64,000 nucleotides of DNA from Mesorhizobium sophorae (GTDB taxonomy: Bacteria; Pseudomonadota; Alphaproteobacteria; Rhizobiales; Rhizobiaceae), in contig NZ_NNRI01000001.1 of the NCBI RefSeq assembly GCF_002270415.1, positions 434,001-498,000 of the forward strand, written 5' to 3'. Below the pieces are notes generated by a model. The model was not told the DNA's origin. It saw only the letters and a list, made by a program, of their open reading frames with translations, and ran no database searches. A program made the translations under genes and the position numbers. The first letter of the stretch is position 1; the number at the start of each line of letters is the position of its first letter. Below, piece after piece: positions 44,574 through 53,339 of the stretch.

Positions 44574-45716
44574 TCAACGCCTTTTTCCGCGAGCGCCGGG
44601 GGATTTGGCTCCGCGAGGTCCGCTCTGAACCGGCGTGTTGCTCTGGTTTTCGTCGGACAGTTTCCGCCAGCGGGCAAGACGCTCCGGATCGAGCGTGCCT
44701 GCCTTCAAGGCGGCCTGCACCGCGCAGCCCGGTTCATGCACGTGGGTGCAGTCGCGGAACTTGCAGAGCGGCGCGAGCTCGGTGATTTCTGCAAACAGCG
44801 TGTCGATCCCATAGGCGACGTCGCTGACCTGCAGCGTCCGCATTCCCGGCGTATCGATCACCCAGCCGCCACCGGCAATGGCGTGCAGCGACCGCGACGT
44901 GGTGGTGTGGCGCCCCTTGGCGTCGTGTTCACGGATGTCTCCGGTCTGTTGCGGCAAGCGCTGGGCCGATCCGGCCAGCGTGTTGACCAGCGTCGATTTG
45001 CCGACGCCGGAGGAACCGACCAGCGCGACCGTCTCGCCGGCACCGCACCAGGCGACGAGCGCGGTCGCCGCATCCGATGTGCGCGGGTTCAGCGTCACCA
45101 CCGCCAGGCCGCGCTGCAGCGCGGCAGCCTGCCGCTGATACGCCTCGGCATCGGCGGCGGTATCGGCCTTGGTCAACAGGATCACCGGCGTCGTTCCGGC
45201 TTCGTTGGCCAGCGCCAGATAGCGCTCGAGCCGGGCTGGATTGAAGTCGGCATTGCATGAGGTGACGATGAACAGCGTGTCGACATTGGCCGCTGCCAGC
45301 TGCGGCACCCTGCCGCCCTGGGTGCGGCGTTCCAGCACCGTCTTGCGGGTCAGGCGGCGCTGCACAAGCCACTCATGCGCGTCGACGAGCACCCAGTCGC
45401 CGACGGCGTAGTCACCGGTGTTCGCCTGCGCCGGCAGCGTCATCTCGATTGGCCCTGCCTGGGACAGGCCGGTCAGGCGGTCGCGATGGACCGTGGCAAT
45501 CCGCGCAGGGACGAGATTGGCTTCGTCGGGCTCGAGCTGGTCGCCGAAAAAATCCGTCCAGCCCAGGCTGGCGAGAGATAGCGTGGAGGGATCCGTCACG
45601 GCTTTGCCCGGGGGTACGGCGTCGCAGACATCGGGCAGGATCCCTGGCAGGTGGGGCGTGAACGGGGCGGGGGCGATTGCCCAGCCGTGTATGGGCGGCA
45701 TGGCGGCATTTGGCAA
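44574..45716 (-). CDS. rsgA: Ribosome small-subunit-dependent GTPase A
   Basis: The circularly permuted GTPase order is clear: G4 LLTKADT precedes G1 ALVGSSGVGKSTLVN, then G3 VIDTPGMR. An N-terminal OB domain comes first and a C-terminal zinc site CKFRDCTHVHEPGC last. RsgA helps the late maturation of the 30S subunit. The 380-residue length includes a Pro-rich N-terminus (MPNAAMPPIH) that looks untypical; a start nearer to the LSLASLGWTDFF segment, such as GTG 45599, may be the real one. Confidence 0.9.
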   Translation of the reverse strand: MPNAAMPPIHGWAIAPAPFTPHLPGILPDVCDAVPPGKAVTDPSTLSLASLGWTDFFGDQLEPDEANLVPARIATVHRDRLTGLSQAGPIEMTLPAQANTGDYAVGDWVLVDAHEWLVQRRLTRKTVLERRTQGGRVPQLAAANVDTLFIVTSCNADFNPARLERYLALANEAGTTPVILLTKADTAADAEAYQRQAAALQRGLAVVTLNPRTSDAATALVAWCGAGETVALVGSSGVGKSTLVNTLAGSAQRLPQQTGDIREHDAKGRHTTTSRSLHAIAGGGWVIDTPGMRTLQVSDVAYGIDTLFAEITELAPLCKFRDCTHVHEPGCAVQAALKAGTLDPERLARWRKLSDENQSNTPVQSGPRGAKSPGARGKRR

Positions 45717-46059
45717 GCCGGACCCTCGCCGAGGGCCCGCGCGGCAAGCAAGGCATCGTCAAGGTCGAGGCGCCGACCCGCCACGACCTTGACGACGCTG
45801 CCGATGCGCACCGCGATCTGGACTCCCGAGCACGACGGGAGCCTTCGTTCCGCAGCCGAAGTTCTGATCGAGGAATGTCATTTTTCGTATCGTAAACAAA
45901 TAAATTGACGCTCGTAATGTTTTCGCGCTGTACTGGAAACTGTGAAAATTGACTGAATAAGTTCGGCCAGGCATTGCCGCCCTCGGACAACGGCCGCATG
46001 ACTGGTGACGGGCGGATCGTTCCGATCGGCGGGTGTGGGCAAGAGGGACCTGACGTTCG
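45717..46059. promoter_or_regulatory. Intergenic region with the lacI-type promoter and candidate operator
   Basis: No supported gene lies in this 343-bp gap. The half next to the regulator is AT-rich and holds TTGACGCTCGTAAT at 45905-45918. Its first seven bases, and ten of fourteen overall, match the site at 49303 upstream of the sugar operon. TTGACG may double as a -35 box. An AAGAGGGA ribosome site lies 11-12 bases before the lacI-type ATG. Confidence 0.4.
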
Positions 46060-47094
46060 ATGGCGGAGAAGACGCACCGCACGATGGATGATTTTGCCCG
46101 GGCATGTGGCGTGTCCCGGCCGACGCTGTCGAAATATTTTGACGATCCGGCGAGCGTGAAGCCGGCCACGCGGGCACGCATCGAAGCCGCGTTGCGTTCC
46201 TCGGACTATCAGCCGAACCTTTTCGCCCGCAATCTCAACCGCAAGCGCACCCGCAACATCGGCATCGTCGTACCGACGATCACCGATCCGTTCTATGCCG
46301 AGATGGTCAGCCGCATCGAATTTCGCTGCCGCGACGAGGGCTATTGGCCGATCGTCATTTCTTCGCATGGCTCGCAGAAGCTGGAGGCGGAATCGGTCAG
46401 GACGCTGCTGTCACTGAAGGTCGCCGGCGCGATCATCGCGCCGCTGGGCCTGGCCTCTGACCGTAACGTTTTCGACAAGCTCGGGCAGGACATTCCGATC
46501 GTCTATTTCGACACCTATATCGAGGGTGACACGCCCTTCGTCGGCAACGACAACCACCAGAGCACGTCGACCATGGTTGACTATCTCAACCGGTCCGGAG
46601 AACCGCCTGTCTATGTCGACATTCCGCATGTCAACCACAATTCCGGGGAGCGGCTGCAAAGCTACATCGCGACGATGAAAGTCGCCGGTTTGGAACCGGT
46701 CGTCATCGACGCGGCGCGCGACTATACCTGGGACTTCGAGCGCATCGGCCATGAATGGATGGAAAGGACACTCGATGTTGGCGGTCTGCCAGGCCGCACC
46801 ATCCTGTGCGCCAATGATCGTCTGGCCTTCGGCGTGATGGCGGCCGCGTTCTCGCGCGGACTGAAGATCGGCCGCAGACCTGACTGCGATCTGCGCGTTG
46901 CCGCGCATGACGATCATCCGCTGAGCCGCTACACCTGTCCGGCACTGACCACCATGGCACAGGATTTCGCCGCCATGGCAGGCCGCAGCGTCGAGATCCT
47001 GCTGGCTCTGCTGGACGAGGCCGAACCGCCAAGGCAGGGCATGGCGCAAAGGGTCAAGCTCGGCGCGACGCTGGTGATGCGTCAGTCGGCCTGA
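46060..47094 (+). CDS. LacI family transcriptional regulator
   Basis: The 344-residue protein has the LacI helix-turn-helix and hinge (TMDDFARACGVSRPTLSKYF, NLFARNLNRKRTRNIGIVVP). A type I binding-protein-like domain follows, with the inducer-site pattern ILCANDRLAFGVMAA and AAHDDHPLS. It probably represses the sugar importer operon starting at 49385 and the divergent pair at 47105-49194; candidate operators lie at 45905 and 49303. The inducer is unknown. Confidence 0.9.
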   Translation: MAEKTHRTMDDFARACGVSRPTLSKYFDDPASVKPATRARIEAALRSSDYQPNLFARNLNRKRTRNIGIVVPTITDPFYAEMVSRIEFRCRDEGYWPIVISSHGSQKLEAESVRTLLSLKVAGAIIAPLGLASDRNVFDKLGQDIPIVYFDTYIEGDTPFVGNDNHQSTSTMVDYLNRSGEPPVYVDIPHVNHNSGERLQSYIATMKVAGLEPVVIDAARDYTWDFERIGHEWMERTLDVGGLPGRTILCANDRLAFGVMAAAFSRGLKIGRRPDCDLRVAAHDDHPLSRYTCPALTTMAQDFAAMAGRSVEILLALLDEAEPPRQGMAQRVKLGATLVMRQSA

Positions 47095-47104
47095 GCGTCC
47101 AGCT

Positions 47105-48055
47105 TCAGCGATCCTTCTCGAACTGGCGCCAGGCCGCCACCGCTTCGGCCACCGCTTGCCGCGCGGCGGGGATATGGCGCCCCATCGAGACGAAGCCGTG
47201 GATCTTGCCCGGCCATTGCCGCAGGACCAGCGGCACGCCCGCGGCTTGCAGGCGTTCGGCATAGGCTTCGCCTTCGTCGGCAAGGATGTCGCAGCCGGCA
47301 AGTGCGACGAAAGCCGGCGCAACGCCGCCGAGATCGGGTGCCAGCAAGGGCGAGACGCGCCAGTCCACGATGTCGTCAGGCGTTCGCACATAGTGGTCGC
47401 GGAACCATGCCATGGTGGTTGCCGTCAGCCCGAAACCGTCGCCGAAACGCCGGTAGCTGTCGGCCGTCTGCCGCGCATCGGTGTTGGGATAGATCAGGAT
47501 CTGTGCGGCGAGGGATGGCGCCAGCCCATCGCGAGAAAGCAGCGCCAGCACGGCGGCGAGATTGCCGCCGGCGCTGTCGCCGGCAACGCCGATGCGGGAT
47601 GGGTCGATCCCGAGAGCGGCGGCGTTCTGCGTCATGAAGCGCAGTGTCGCCAGACAATCCTCCAGCCCGGCGGGAAACTTGTGGTCCGGTGCCAGGCGAT
47701 ACTCGGGACAGACAATGACGGCGCCTCCGAGATTGGCCAGCCAGCGGCAGATCTCGTCATGCGAATTGAGGTTGCCGACGACCCAGCCGCCGCCATGCAG
47801 GTAGAGCAGCGCCGGCGCCCCGCTTCGCGGTGCGCCGATGCCCCGATGGATGCGGACCGCGATGGGGCCGTTCGGCCCATCGATCCGCTGTTCCAAGGTC
47901 GCAGCGACCGGTTCGCGCTCGCCCTGCAGTGTCGGGAACGAGGCGTTGTAGGCGGCCCGCGCCGCCGCTACGTCCCCATTCTCGAACGGCTCTCCGCCGG
48001 CCGCGCGGCCGATTTCGAGGACGTGCAGCGCATCCGGATCGAGTGTTATCGCCAT
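47105..48055 (-). CDS. Alpha/beta hydrolase, hormone-sensitive-lipase (family IV) esterase
   Basis: The 316-residue protein has the family IV oxyanion motif YLHGGGWVVG, nucleophile Ser in AGDSAGGNLA, acid Asp in GCDILADEGE and His in GKIHGFVSM. Such enzymes cleave short-chain esters. It overlaps the upstream Gfo/Idh/MocA gene by 10 bases and so belongs to the sugar regulon, where it could remove acyl groups from a decorated glycoside. Confidence 0.88.
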   Translation of the reverse strand: MAITLDPDALHVLEIGRAAGGEPFENGDVAAARAAYNASFPTLQGEREPVAATLEQRIDGPNGPIAVRIHRGIGAPRSGAPALLYLHGGGWVVGNLNSHDEICRWLANLGGAVIVCPEYRLAPDHKFPAGLEDCLATLRFMTQNAAALGIDPSRIGVAGDSAGGNLAAVLALLSRDGLAPSLAAQILIYPNTDARQTADSYRRFGDGFGLTATTMAWFRDHYVRTPDDIVDWRVSPLLAPDLGGVAPAFVALAGCDILADEGEAYAERLQAAGVPLVLRQWPGKIHGFVSMGRHIPAARQAVAEAVAAWRQFEKDR

Positions 48056-49194
48056 ATCCTCAGGGCAAGCAGGTCGGTTGCTTCTTCCTCGGTCAGCAGC
48101 GCAGGTTGGGTGACTTCGCCCGCGACCATCACCGAGCCCTGGCCCTCGCCGGAACGCAGAATCGCCTCCATGATCTCAAGCACATGCAGCGCGAGGTTGC
48201 CGGAGGCGCGTGGCGTGTTGCCGGTTTGAAGCGAACGGGCCAGATCGGCGACGCCGAGCATGCGGTAATTGGCGCGGTCGGGCGCCGCATAGGGCCAGTT
48301 GCGGGCGCCGTAGAGATCGCCCTCGCTGGCAAAGTCCTTCCAGTCGGCGCCGCGCTCCGACAGCGACACCGTGCCGCCGAACGTGTCGGGATCGGGCAGG
48401 CGCAGCGAGCCTTCCGTGCCATGCAACTCGATCGGGTGGTTGGAGTGGCGAAAGACGTCCCACGAGGCGCCGAAGGTGACCGTCGCACCGGAGCGGAATT
48501 CAAGCAGCGATAGCACGTTGGTCGGCGTGCCGACCTTGAATGTGGTGTTCTTGAACGGTCCGGCGGCGGTGATCAGCCTTTCCTCCTGGCCGCGCGTCGC
48601 CATCGCCATGACGCGTTCGACCGGGCCAAGCAGGTTGACCAGCATGGTCAGATAATAGGGGCCCATGTCAAACACCGGGCCGCCGCCAGGCTGGTAGTAG
48701 AATTGCGGGTTGGGGTGCCAGTGCTCCATGCCGCGGCCCATCATGAAGGCGGTGCCGGTGACCGGACGGCCAATGGCGCCGGCGTCCATCAGCCGACGCG
48801 CGCGGCGTCCGGCAGCGCCGAGGAAGGTGTCGGGCGCCGAGCCAAGCAGCAGGCCGCGCGACTTCGCCTCGCTGACCAGTCGTTGTCCGTCGGCGGCTGA
48901 GGTGGCAAGCGGCTTTTCGGTGAAGACGTGCTTGCCGGCCGAAAGCGCCGACATGGTGACGTCGAAATGCACGGCGGGAATGGTGAGGTTGAGGACCAGG
49001 CCGATTTCGGGATCGGCAAGCAGGGCATCGACGCCCATCGCCCTGATGCCGTATTCGCGGGCCCGCAGGGCGGCCGCGTCCGCCGAGATGTCGGCGCAGG
49101 ACTTCAACTCCACGCCTGCAAAAAGAGCTGCGTTGCGCATGTAGGTCATGGCGATGTTGCCGCAACCTATGACCCCTACACCAAGCTTTTCCAT
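48046..49194 (-). CDS. Gfo/Idh/MocA family oxidoreductase
   Basis: From ATG 49194 (MEKLGVGVIG; GGAGGA sits 5 bases upstream and favours it over ATG 49197), 382 residues. It has the Rossmann motif GVIGCGNIAMTYMRNA, catalytic-region EKPLATSA and GGGPVFDMGPYYLTMLVNLL in the C-terminal domain. Family members oxidise or reduce sugar carbons with NAD(P). It is divergent from the ABC operon and shares its regulatory region; with the family member at 53340 it may form an oxidation/reduction pair. Confidence 0.88.
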   Translation of the reverse strand: MEKLGVGVIGCGNIAMTYMRNAALFAGVELKSCADISADAAALRAREYGIRAMGVDALLADPEIGLVLNLTIPAVHFDVTMSALSAGKHVFTEKPLATSAADGQRLVSEAKSRGLLLGSAPDTFLGAAGRRARRLMDAGAIGRPVTGTAFMMGRGMEHWHPNPQFYYQPGGGPVFDMGPYYLTMLVNLLGPVERVMAMATRGQEERLITAAGPFKNTTFKVGTPTNVLSLLEFRSGATVTFGASWDVFRHSNHPIELHGTEGSLRLPDPDTFGGTVSLSERGADWKDFASEGDLYGARNWPYAAPDRANYRMLGVADLARSLQTGNTPRASGNLALHVLEIMEAILRSGEGQGSVMVAGEVTQPALLTEEEATDLLALRIWR

Positions 49195-49302
49195 CATTCC
49201 TCCAGTCGGCGTCCGTCCGTCAGGATCGGCGATTCTTCGTTCACGTGGCCATCCTTCGCCCACGTCATAAGCATATTGATGCACCATTATGCAGTTTAAA
49301 TC

Positions 49303-49316
49303 TTGACGCGCGACAA
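49303..49316. promoter_or_regulatory. Candidate LacI-family operator before the sugar operon
   Basis: TTGACGC-GCGACAA is a 14-bp near-palindrome with a central CG, the usual symmetry of LacI-family operators, 69 bases before the binding-protein ATG. TTGACG could also be the -35 element, so repressor binding would block RNA polymerase. A related site lies at 45905. Confidence 0.4.
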
Positions 49317-49384
49317 TTTTTTATGAATCATGTGCGAAGTTGGACGGGCGGGAGTGGCTGCCGTCAACTCTGGGAGGACTACAA

Positions 49385-50731
49385 ATGGACGAGTCAAGGA
49401 AGGGGCCGCGCAGCGGTTCCAAGTCGATTGGGCATGTCACCATCGCCGATCGCCGGCAATTTCTCATCGGTTCCGCCGGCCTTCTCGGCGCGGCGGCTTT
49501 CGGGGCAGGGACGTCGCTCGGCATTGGCCGGGCCCGTGCCCAGAGCCGGGCCGAGATCAGCTTCGCCAGCGCCGCCTTCTTCGGCAAGGAGACCTTTGGC
49601 GACCTGATCAAGGCCTTCAACGAATCGCAGGACCGCATCCTGGTCAAGAACATCGAACTGCCGCCCCCGAGCTCCTCGACCGAGGTCTACCAGGGCCTGG
49701 TGCAGCAGCTCGCCCGCCGCACCGGCACGCCCGACGTCTTCAGCCAGGACGTGATCTGGATCGCCGGCTTTGCCGCCGCCGGATGGGCGCTGCCGCTGGA
49801 CGAGTATTTCCCGGCCGACAAGCGCAGCGCCTACTTCACCGGGACCCTAGATGCCTGTACCTATGGCGGCAAGCTCACCGCCCTTCCCTGGTTCATGGAT
49901 TCGGGCATGTTCTATTACCGCAAGGACGTGCTGGAAAAGCATGGCGGCAAGGTGCCGGAAAGCTGGGCCGACATGGCGACCATTGCCGCCGCCGCGCAGA
50001 AGGCCGGCGACATCGATTACGGCTATCTCTGGCAAGGCAAGCAGGCCGAGGTGCTGGTCTGCGACGCGGTCGAGATCATCACCTCCAACAACGGCGCCAT
50101 CCTGGCGCCCGACGGCAAGTCGTCGCTGATCAACCAGAAGGGCGCGGTGGAGGCGATCCAGTTCCTGCACGACACCCTCGCCACCAACAAGATCAGCCCG
50201 AAGGACGTGCTGTCCTGGGACGAGGAGCCGTCGCGCCAGCCCTTCACCTCGGGCAAGGCGATGTTCATGCGCAACTGGTCCTATGTCTATCCGATCGCCC
50301 AGGACGCCAAGGCTTCCCAGGTGGTCGACAAGGTCGGCGTCGCGCCGCTGCCGTCGTTCCCCGGCGGCAAGAGCTCGGCCTGCCTCGGCGGCTACCAGCT
50401 CGGCGTCAATGCCAACTCGAAGCAACGCGAAGCCGCGATCGAGCTCTTGACCTGGCTGTCGTCGACCGAGGTCCAGCACCGCATCGCGCTGAACTTCGGC
50501 CTCGCACCGACGCGGCCGGCGCTGTTCCAGGACGCACAGATCAAGAAGGAACAGCCGTTCATGGCCAGCCTCGAGAAAGTCTTCACCGGCGCCACGGCGC
50601 GGCCGATCACGCCTGAATACGCGAAAGTGACGCTTGCCTTGCAGTCCGGCATCTCCAAGGCGCTGGTCTCCGGCAATGTCCAGGCCGAGATGGACGCGAC
50701 GGCGGCGCAAATCGACAAGATCGTAGGCTGA
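49385..50731 (+). CDS. Sugar ABC transporter substrate-binding protein (MalE-type), Tat-exported
   Basis: From ATG 49385 (MDESRKGPRS, GGGAGG site, 448 residues) it begins with a twin-arginine signal, IADRRQFLIGSAGLLGAAAF, cleaved near RARAQ. A cluster B carbohydrate-binding fold follows (DLIKAFNESQDRILVKNIEL, LPWFMDSGMFYYRKDVLE, FTSGKAMFMRNWSYVY). It is the first gene of a ten-gene operon. Tat export suggests it folds before crossing the membrane. Confidence 0.9.
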   Translation: MDESRKGPRSGSKSIGHVTIADRRQFLIGSAGLLGAAAFGAGTSLGIGRARAQSRAEISFASAAFFGKETFGDLIKAFNESQDRILVKNIELPPPSSSTEVYQGLVQQLARRTGTPDVFSQDVIWIAGFAAAGWALPLDEYFPADKRSAYFTGTLDACTYGGKLTALPWFMDSGMFYYRKDVLEKHGGKVPESWADMATIAAAAQKAGDIDYGYLWQGKQAEVLVCDAVEIITSNNGAILAPDGKSSLINQKGAVEAIQFLHDTLATNKISPKDVLSWDEEPSRQPFTSGKAMFMRNWSYVYPIAQDAKASQVVDKVGVAPLPSFPGGKSSACLGGYQLGVNANSKQREAAIELLTWLSSTEVQHRIALNFGLAPTRPALFQDAQIKKEQPFMASLEKVFTGATARPITPEYAKVTLALQSGISKALVSGNVQAEMDATAAQIDKIVG

Positions 50732-50735
50732 ACCA

Positions 50736-51668
50736 ATGTCCGCGGCGGCCACCATTCCCAGTGTCGGCCGGCCGCGGCGTCTCGGCAAGGCGCTCCCGGG
50801 CGCCTTGTGGGCCTTGCTCCTGCTGACGCCGGCCTTCGTGTCGCTGGCGTCGGTTTCCTTCTACCCGATCGTCAACGGGCTCTACCTCTCGCTCACCAAC
50901 ACCTCGCTGATCACGCAGGAACAGGATTTCACCGGCTTCTCCAACTATGTCGAGCTGTGGGGCGACCCGCAGTTCTGGAATGCGTGGTGGCACACGATCT
51001 GGTTCACCACCGCTTCGACCGTGCTGGAGACGGTGATCGGGCTCGGTATGGCGCTCATCCTGTGCGAAGCCTTCAAGGGGCGGGGGCTCGTCCGCGCGGC
51101 CATGCTGGTGCCGTGGGCGATGCCCACCGTCGTCACCTCCAAGATGTTCGGCTGGCTGTTCGATGGCCAGCACGGCATCATCAACTACCTCCTCCTGCAT
51201 GCCGGGCTGATCGACCAGAACATCAACTGGTACGGCTCCACTGACACGGCGATGATCACCATCATCATCGCCGATGTCTGGAAGACGACGCCGTTCATGG
51301 CGCTGCTGCTTCTGACCGGGTTGCAGACCGTGCCCAATTCGCTGATCGAGGCGGCGCGCATGGATGGCGCCAAGGGCTGGATCACATTCTGGTACATCCG
51401 CCTGCCGCTGTTGATGCCGACCCTGCTGATCGCCGGCCTGTTCCGCGCGCTCGACGCCTTCCGCGTCTTCGACCTCGTCTATGTGCTGACCGGTGGCGGC
51501 CCGGCCGATTCGACCGAAACGCTGTCGACGCTGTCCTACAAGGTGCTCTTTTCGACGCTGCAGTTCGGCTACGGCTCGGCCGTCTCGACGGCGATGTTCG
51601 TCACCGAGGGCGTCATCGCGCTGGTGTTCTGCCTGTACCTCGTCCGCCAGATCAGGAGAGCGCAGTGA
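50736..51668 (+). CDS. Sugar ABC transporter permease (MalF/UgpA-type)
   Basis: The 310-residue protein has six hydrophobic segments, an N-terminal LLLLTPAFVSLASVSFYPIV and the EAA loop EAARMDGAKGWITFWYIRLP. DLVYVLTGGGPADSTETLS is typical of MalF/UgpA subunits. It lies 4 bases after the binding-protein stop and overlaps the next permease by 4 bases. Confidence 0.92.
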   Translation: MSAAATIPSVGRPRRLGKALPGALWALLLLTPAFVSLASVSFYPIVNGLYLSLTNTSLITQEQDFTGFSNYVELWGDPQFWNAWWHTIWFTTASTVLETVIGLGMALILCEAFKGRGLVRAAMLVPWAMPTVVTSKMFGWLFDGQHGIINYLLLHAGLIDQNINWYGSTDTAMITIIIADVWKTTPFMALLLLTGLQTVPNSLIEAARMDGAKGWITFWYIRLPLLMPTLLIAGLFRALDAFRVFDLVYVLTGGGPADSTETLSTLSYKVLFSTLQFGYGSAVSTAMFVTEGVIALVFCLYLVRQIRRAQ

Positions 51669-52501
51669 ACGACACGCGCTCGCCGCTGCAGACCTTCGCC
51701 ATCTATCTCGGCGCCTTGCTGATCCTCGTCTGGTCGGGCGGTCCGTTCATCTGGCAGTTCTCGACCTCGTTCCAGCTCGACAAGGCGCTGACCTCGGGCT
51801 CGCCGTCGCTGATCCCGCATCCCTTCACGCTGGAGCACTACTACAACGCCTTCGTCGAGAAGCAGCTTCACCGCTATGTCTGGAACTCGCTGGTGGTCTC
51901 GCTGGCGACGACGTTCCTGTGCCTGTTCGTCGGCTCGCTGGCCGCCTTCGCGCTGTCGCGGCTCAACATCAAGGGCCGCTTCGGCATTTTGATGGTCATC
52001 CTTTCGGTATCGATGTTCCCGCAGATCGCGCTGGTCGGCCCGCTCTATCTGGTCGCCACCAATCTCGGCCTGCTCGACACCTACACGGCGCTGATCATCA
52101 CCTACCTGGCGCTCGGCCTGCCGCTGGTGACCTGGGTGTTGTTCGGCTATTTCGAGACGCTGCCGCGCGAGATCGACGAGGCGGCGCGCATGGACGGCGT
52201 CAGCGCGCCCGGCCTGCTCTGGCGCATCATCCTGCCGATGTCGCTGCCGAGCCTGGTGACCACCGGCCTGCTCGCCTTCATCACCGCGTGGAACGAATTC
52301 CTGTTCGCGCTCGCCTTCACCTCGAACATCGACCGGCAGACGATACCGGTCGGCATCGCCAACTTCACCAACCTCTATTACGTCCCCTGGGGTGACATCG
52401 CCGCGGCTTCCGCCGTGGTGACCGTGCCCTTGATCCTCCTGGTGCTGTTCTTCCAGCGCCACATCATCGAAGGACTGACCCAGGGCGGCGTCAAGGAATG
52501 A
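51665..52501 (+). CDS. Sugar ABC transporter permease (MalG/UgpE-type)
   Basis: The 278-residue protein has six hydrophobic segments and the EAA loop EAARMDGVSAPGLLWRIILP, with AFITAWNEFLFALAFTSN before the last segments, as in MalG. It completes the pore with the MalF-type protein. Both ends overlap their neighbours by 4 bases. Confidence 0.92.
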   Translation: MNDTRSPLQTFAIYLGALLILVWSGGPFIWQFSTSFQLDKALTSGSPSLIPHPFTLEHYYNAFVEKQLHRYVWNSLVVSLATTFLCLFVGSLAAFALSRLNIKGRFGILMVILSVSMFPQIALVGPLYLVATNLGLLDTYTALIITYLALGLPLVTWVLFGYFETLPREIDEAARMDGVSAPGLLWRIILPMSLPSLVTTGLLAFITAWNEFLFALAFTSNIDRQTIPVGIANFTNLYYVPWGDIAAASAVVTVPLILLVLFFQRHIIEGLTQGGVKE

Positions 52502-53328
52502 ACGACATGACGAAGACGAAGCTCAAGGTCGGCTGCCAGACCTTCACCTGGGAAATGCTGGGCAAGGGCTGGACCGGCGGCCCCGACGATCTGTTGAAGG
52601 CGATAGGCGATGGCGGCTATGCCGGCATCGAGATCACCGACACCATGATCGGCCGCTATGCCGACAGGCCGGCTGAATTCGCTGCCGCGCTGGATGCCCG
52701 AGGCCTCTCTCTCGTCTCCTTTGCTTTTGGCTCGAAGAGCGGGTTCACATTGAAAGAGGCGCTGGAAAGCGACCTCGAAGCCGCCCGGCGGTGGACAGGC
52801 TTTGCCGCGAACTTTCCCGGCGCATTGGTGTCGATCGGTTCGGCGACGGTCGTCTCCGACGGTCCGCGCGAAGATAAGTTCGCCATATCGGCCGAATTCT
52901 ACAATCGCGCCGCCGAGATCGGCCGCAAGGCCGGTGTGGATGTCGCAGTGCATCCGAGTTCGCACCACAACACGCTGCTCTTCGACCGCGCCGACTACGA
53001 CACGATCTTTGCCTTGCTCGACCCCGGTCTGGTCGGCTGGGTGCCGGATACCGGCCATATCCTGCGCGGCCATAAGGACATGCTGGATACGCTGCGCACC
53101 CACCGCGACCGCATCCGTTACATCCACCTCAAGGACGTCGACGCCAAGGGCACCTGGGCCATGCTCGGTCAAGGCGTCTGCGACACCCCGGCGGTCATCG
53201 AGATCGCCGGCACCGCGCCGCGTTTCACCGGCTGGCTGGTGCTCGAAGAGGAATCCGACACCGCCGCCGCCGACCCCGCCGGCGCGGTCAAGACCAACCG
53301 CCAAACAATGCGCAGCTACGGCGCCTGA
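52498..53328 (+). CDS. Sugar phosphate isomerase/epimerase-like TIM barrel protein (IolE/AP endonuclease 2 family)
   Basis: The 276-residue protein (MNDMTKTKLK) has the xylose-isomerase-like barrel: GCQTFTWEMLG, DGGYAGIEITD, VGWVPDTGHILRG (Asp and His), IRYIHLKDVD (His) and WLVLEEESD (Glu). The first expected metal Glu is replaced in VAVHPSSHHNT, as in IolE-like dehydratases. The family includes inosose dehydratase and 3-keto-glycoside or 3-keto-levoglucosan eliminases and hydratases. It follows the MalG-type gene with a 4-base overlap. Confidence 0.82.
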   Translation: MNDMTKTKLKVGCQTFTWEMLGKGWTGGPDDLLKAIGDGGYAGIEITDTMIGRYADRPAEFAAALDARGLSLVSFAFGSKSGFTLKEALESDLEAARRWTGFAANFPGALVSIGSATVVSDGPREDKFAISAEFYNRAAEIGRKAGVDVAVHPSSHHNTLLFDRADYDTIFALLDPGLVGWVPDTGHILRGHKDMLDTLRTHRDRIRYIHLKDVDAKGTWAMLGQGVCDTPAVIEIAGTAPRFTGWLVLEEESDTAAADPAGAVKTNRQTMRSYGA

Positions 53329-53339
53329 AGAACGAGACG

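Noticed and set aside
45412..46368. Minus-strand frame of 318 codons across the rsgA/lacI gap
   Set aside because: It is antisense to the LacI gene and then runs out of frame over rsgA; no family is recognisable. The segment near 45811 (RIGSVVKVVAGRRLDLDDAL) looks mildly protein-like, but no gene context supports it.
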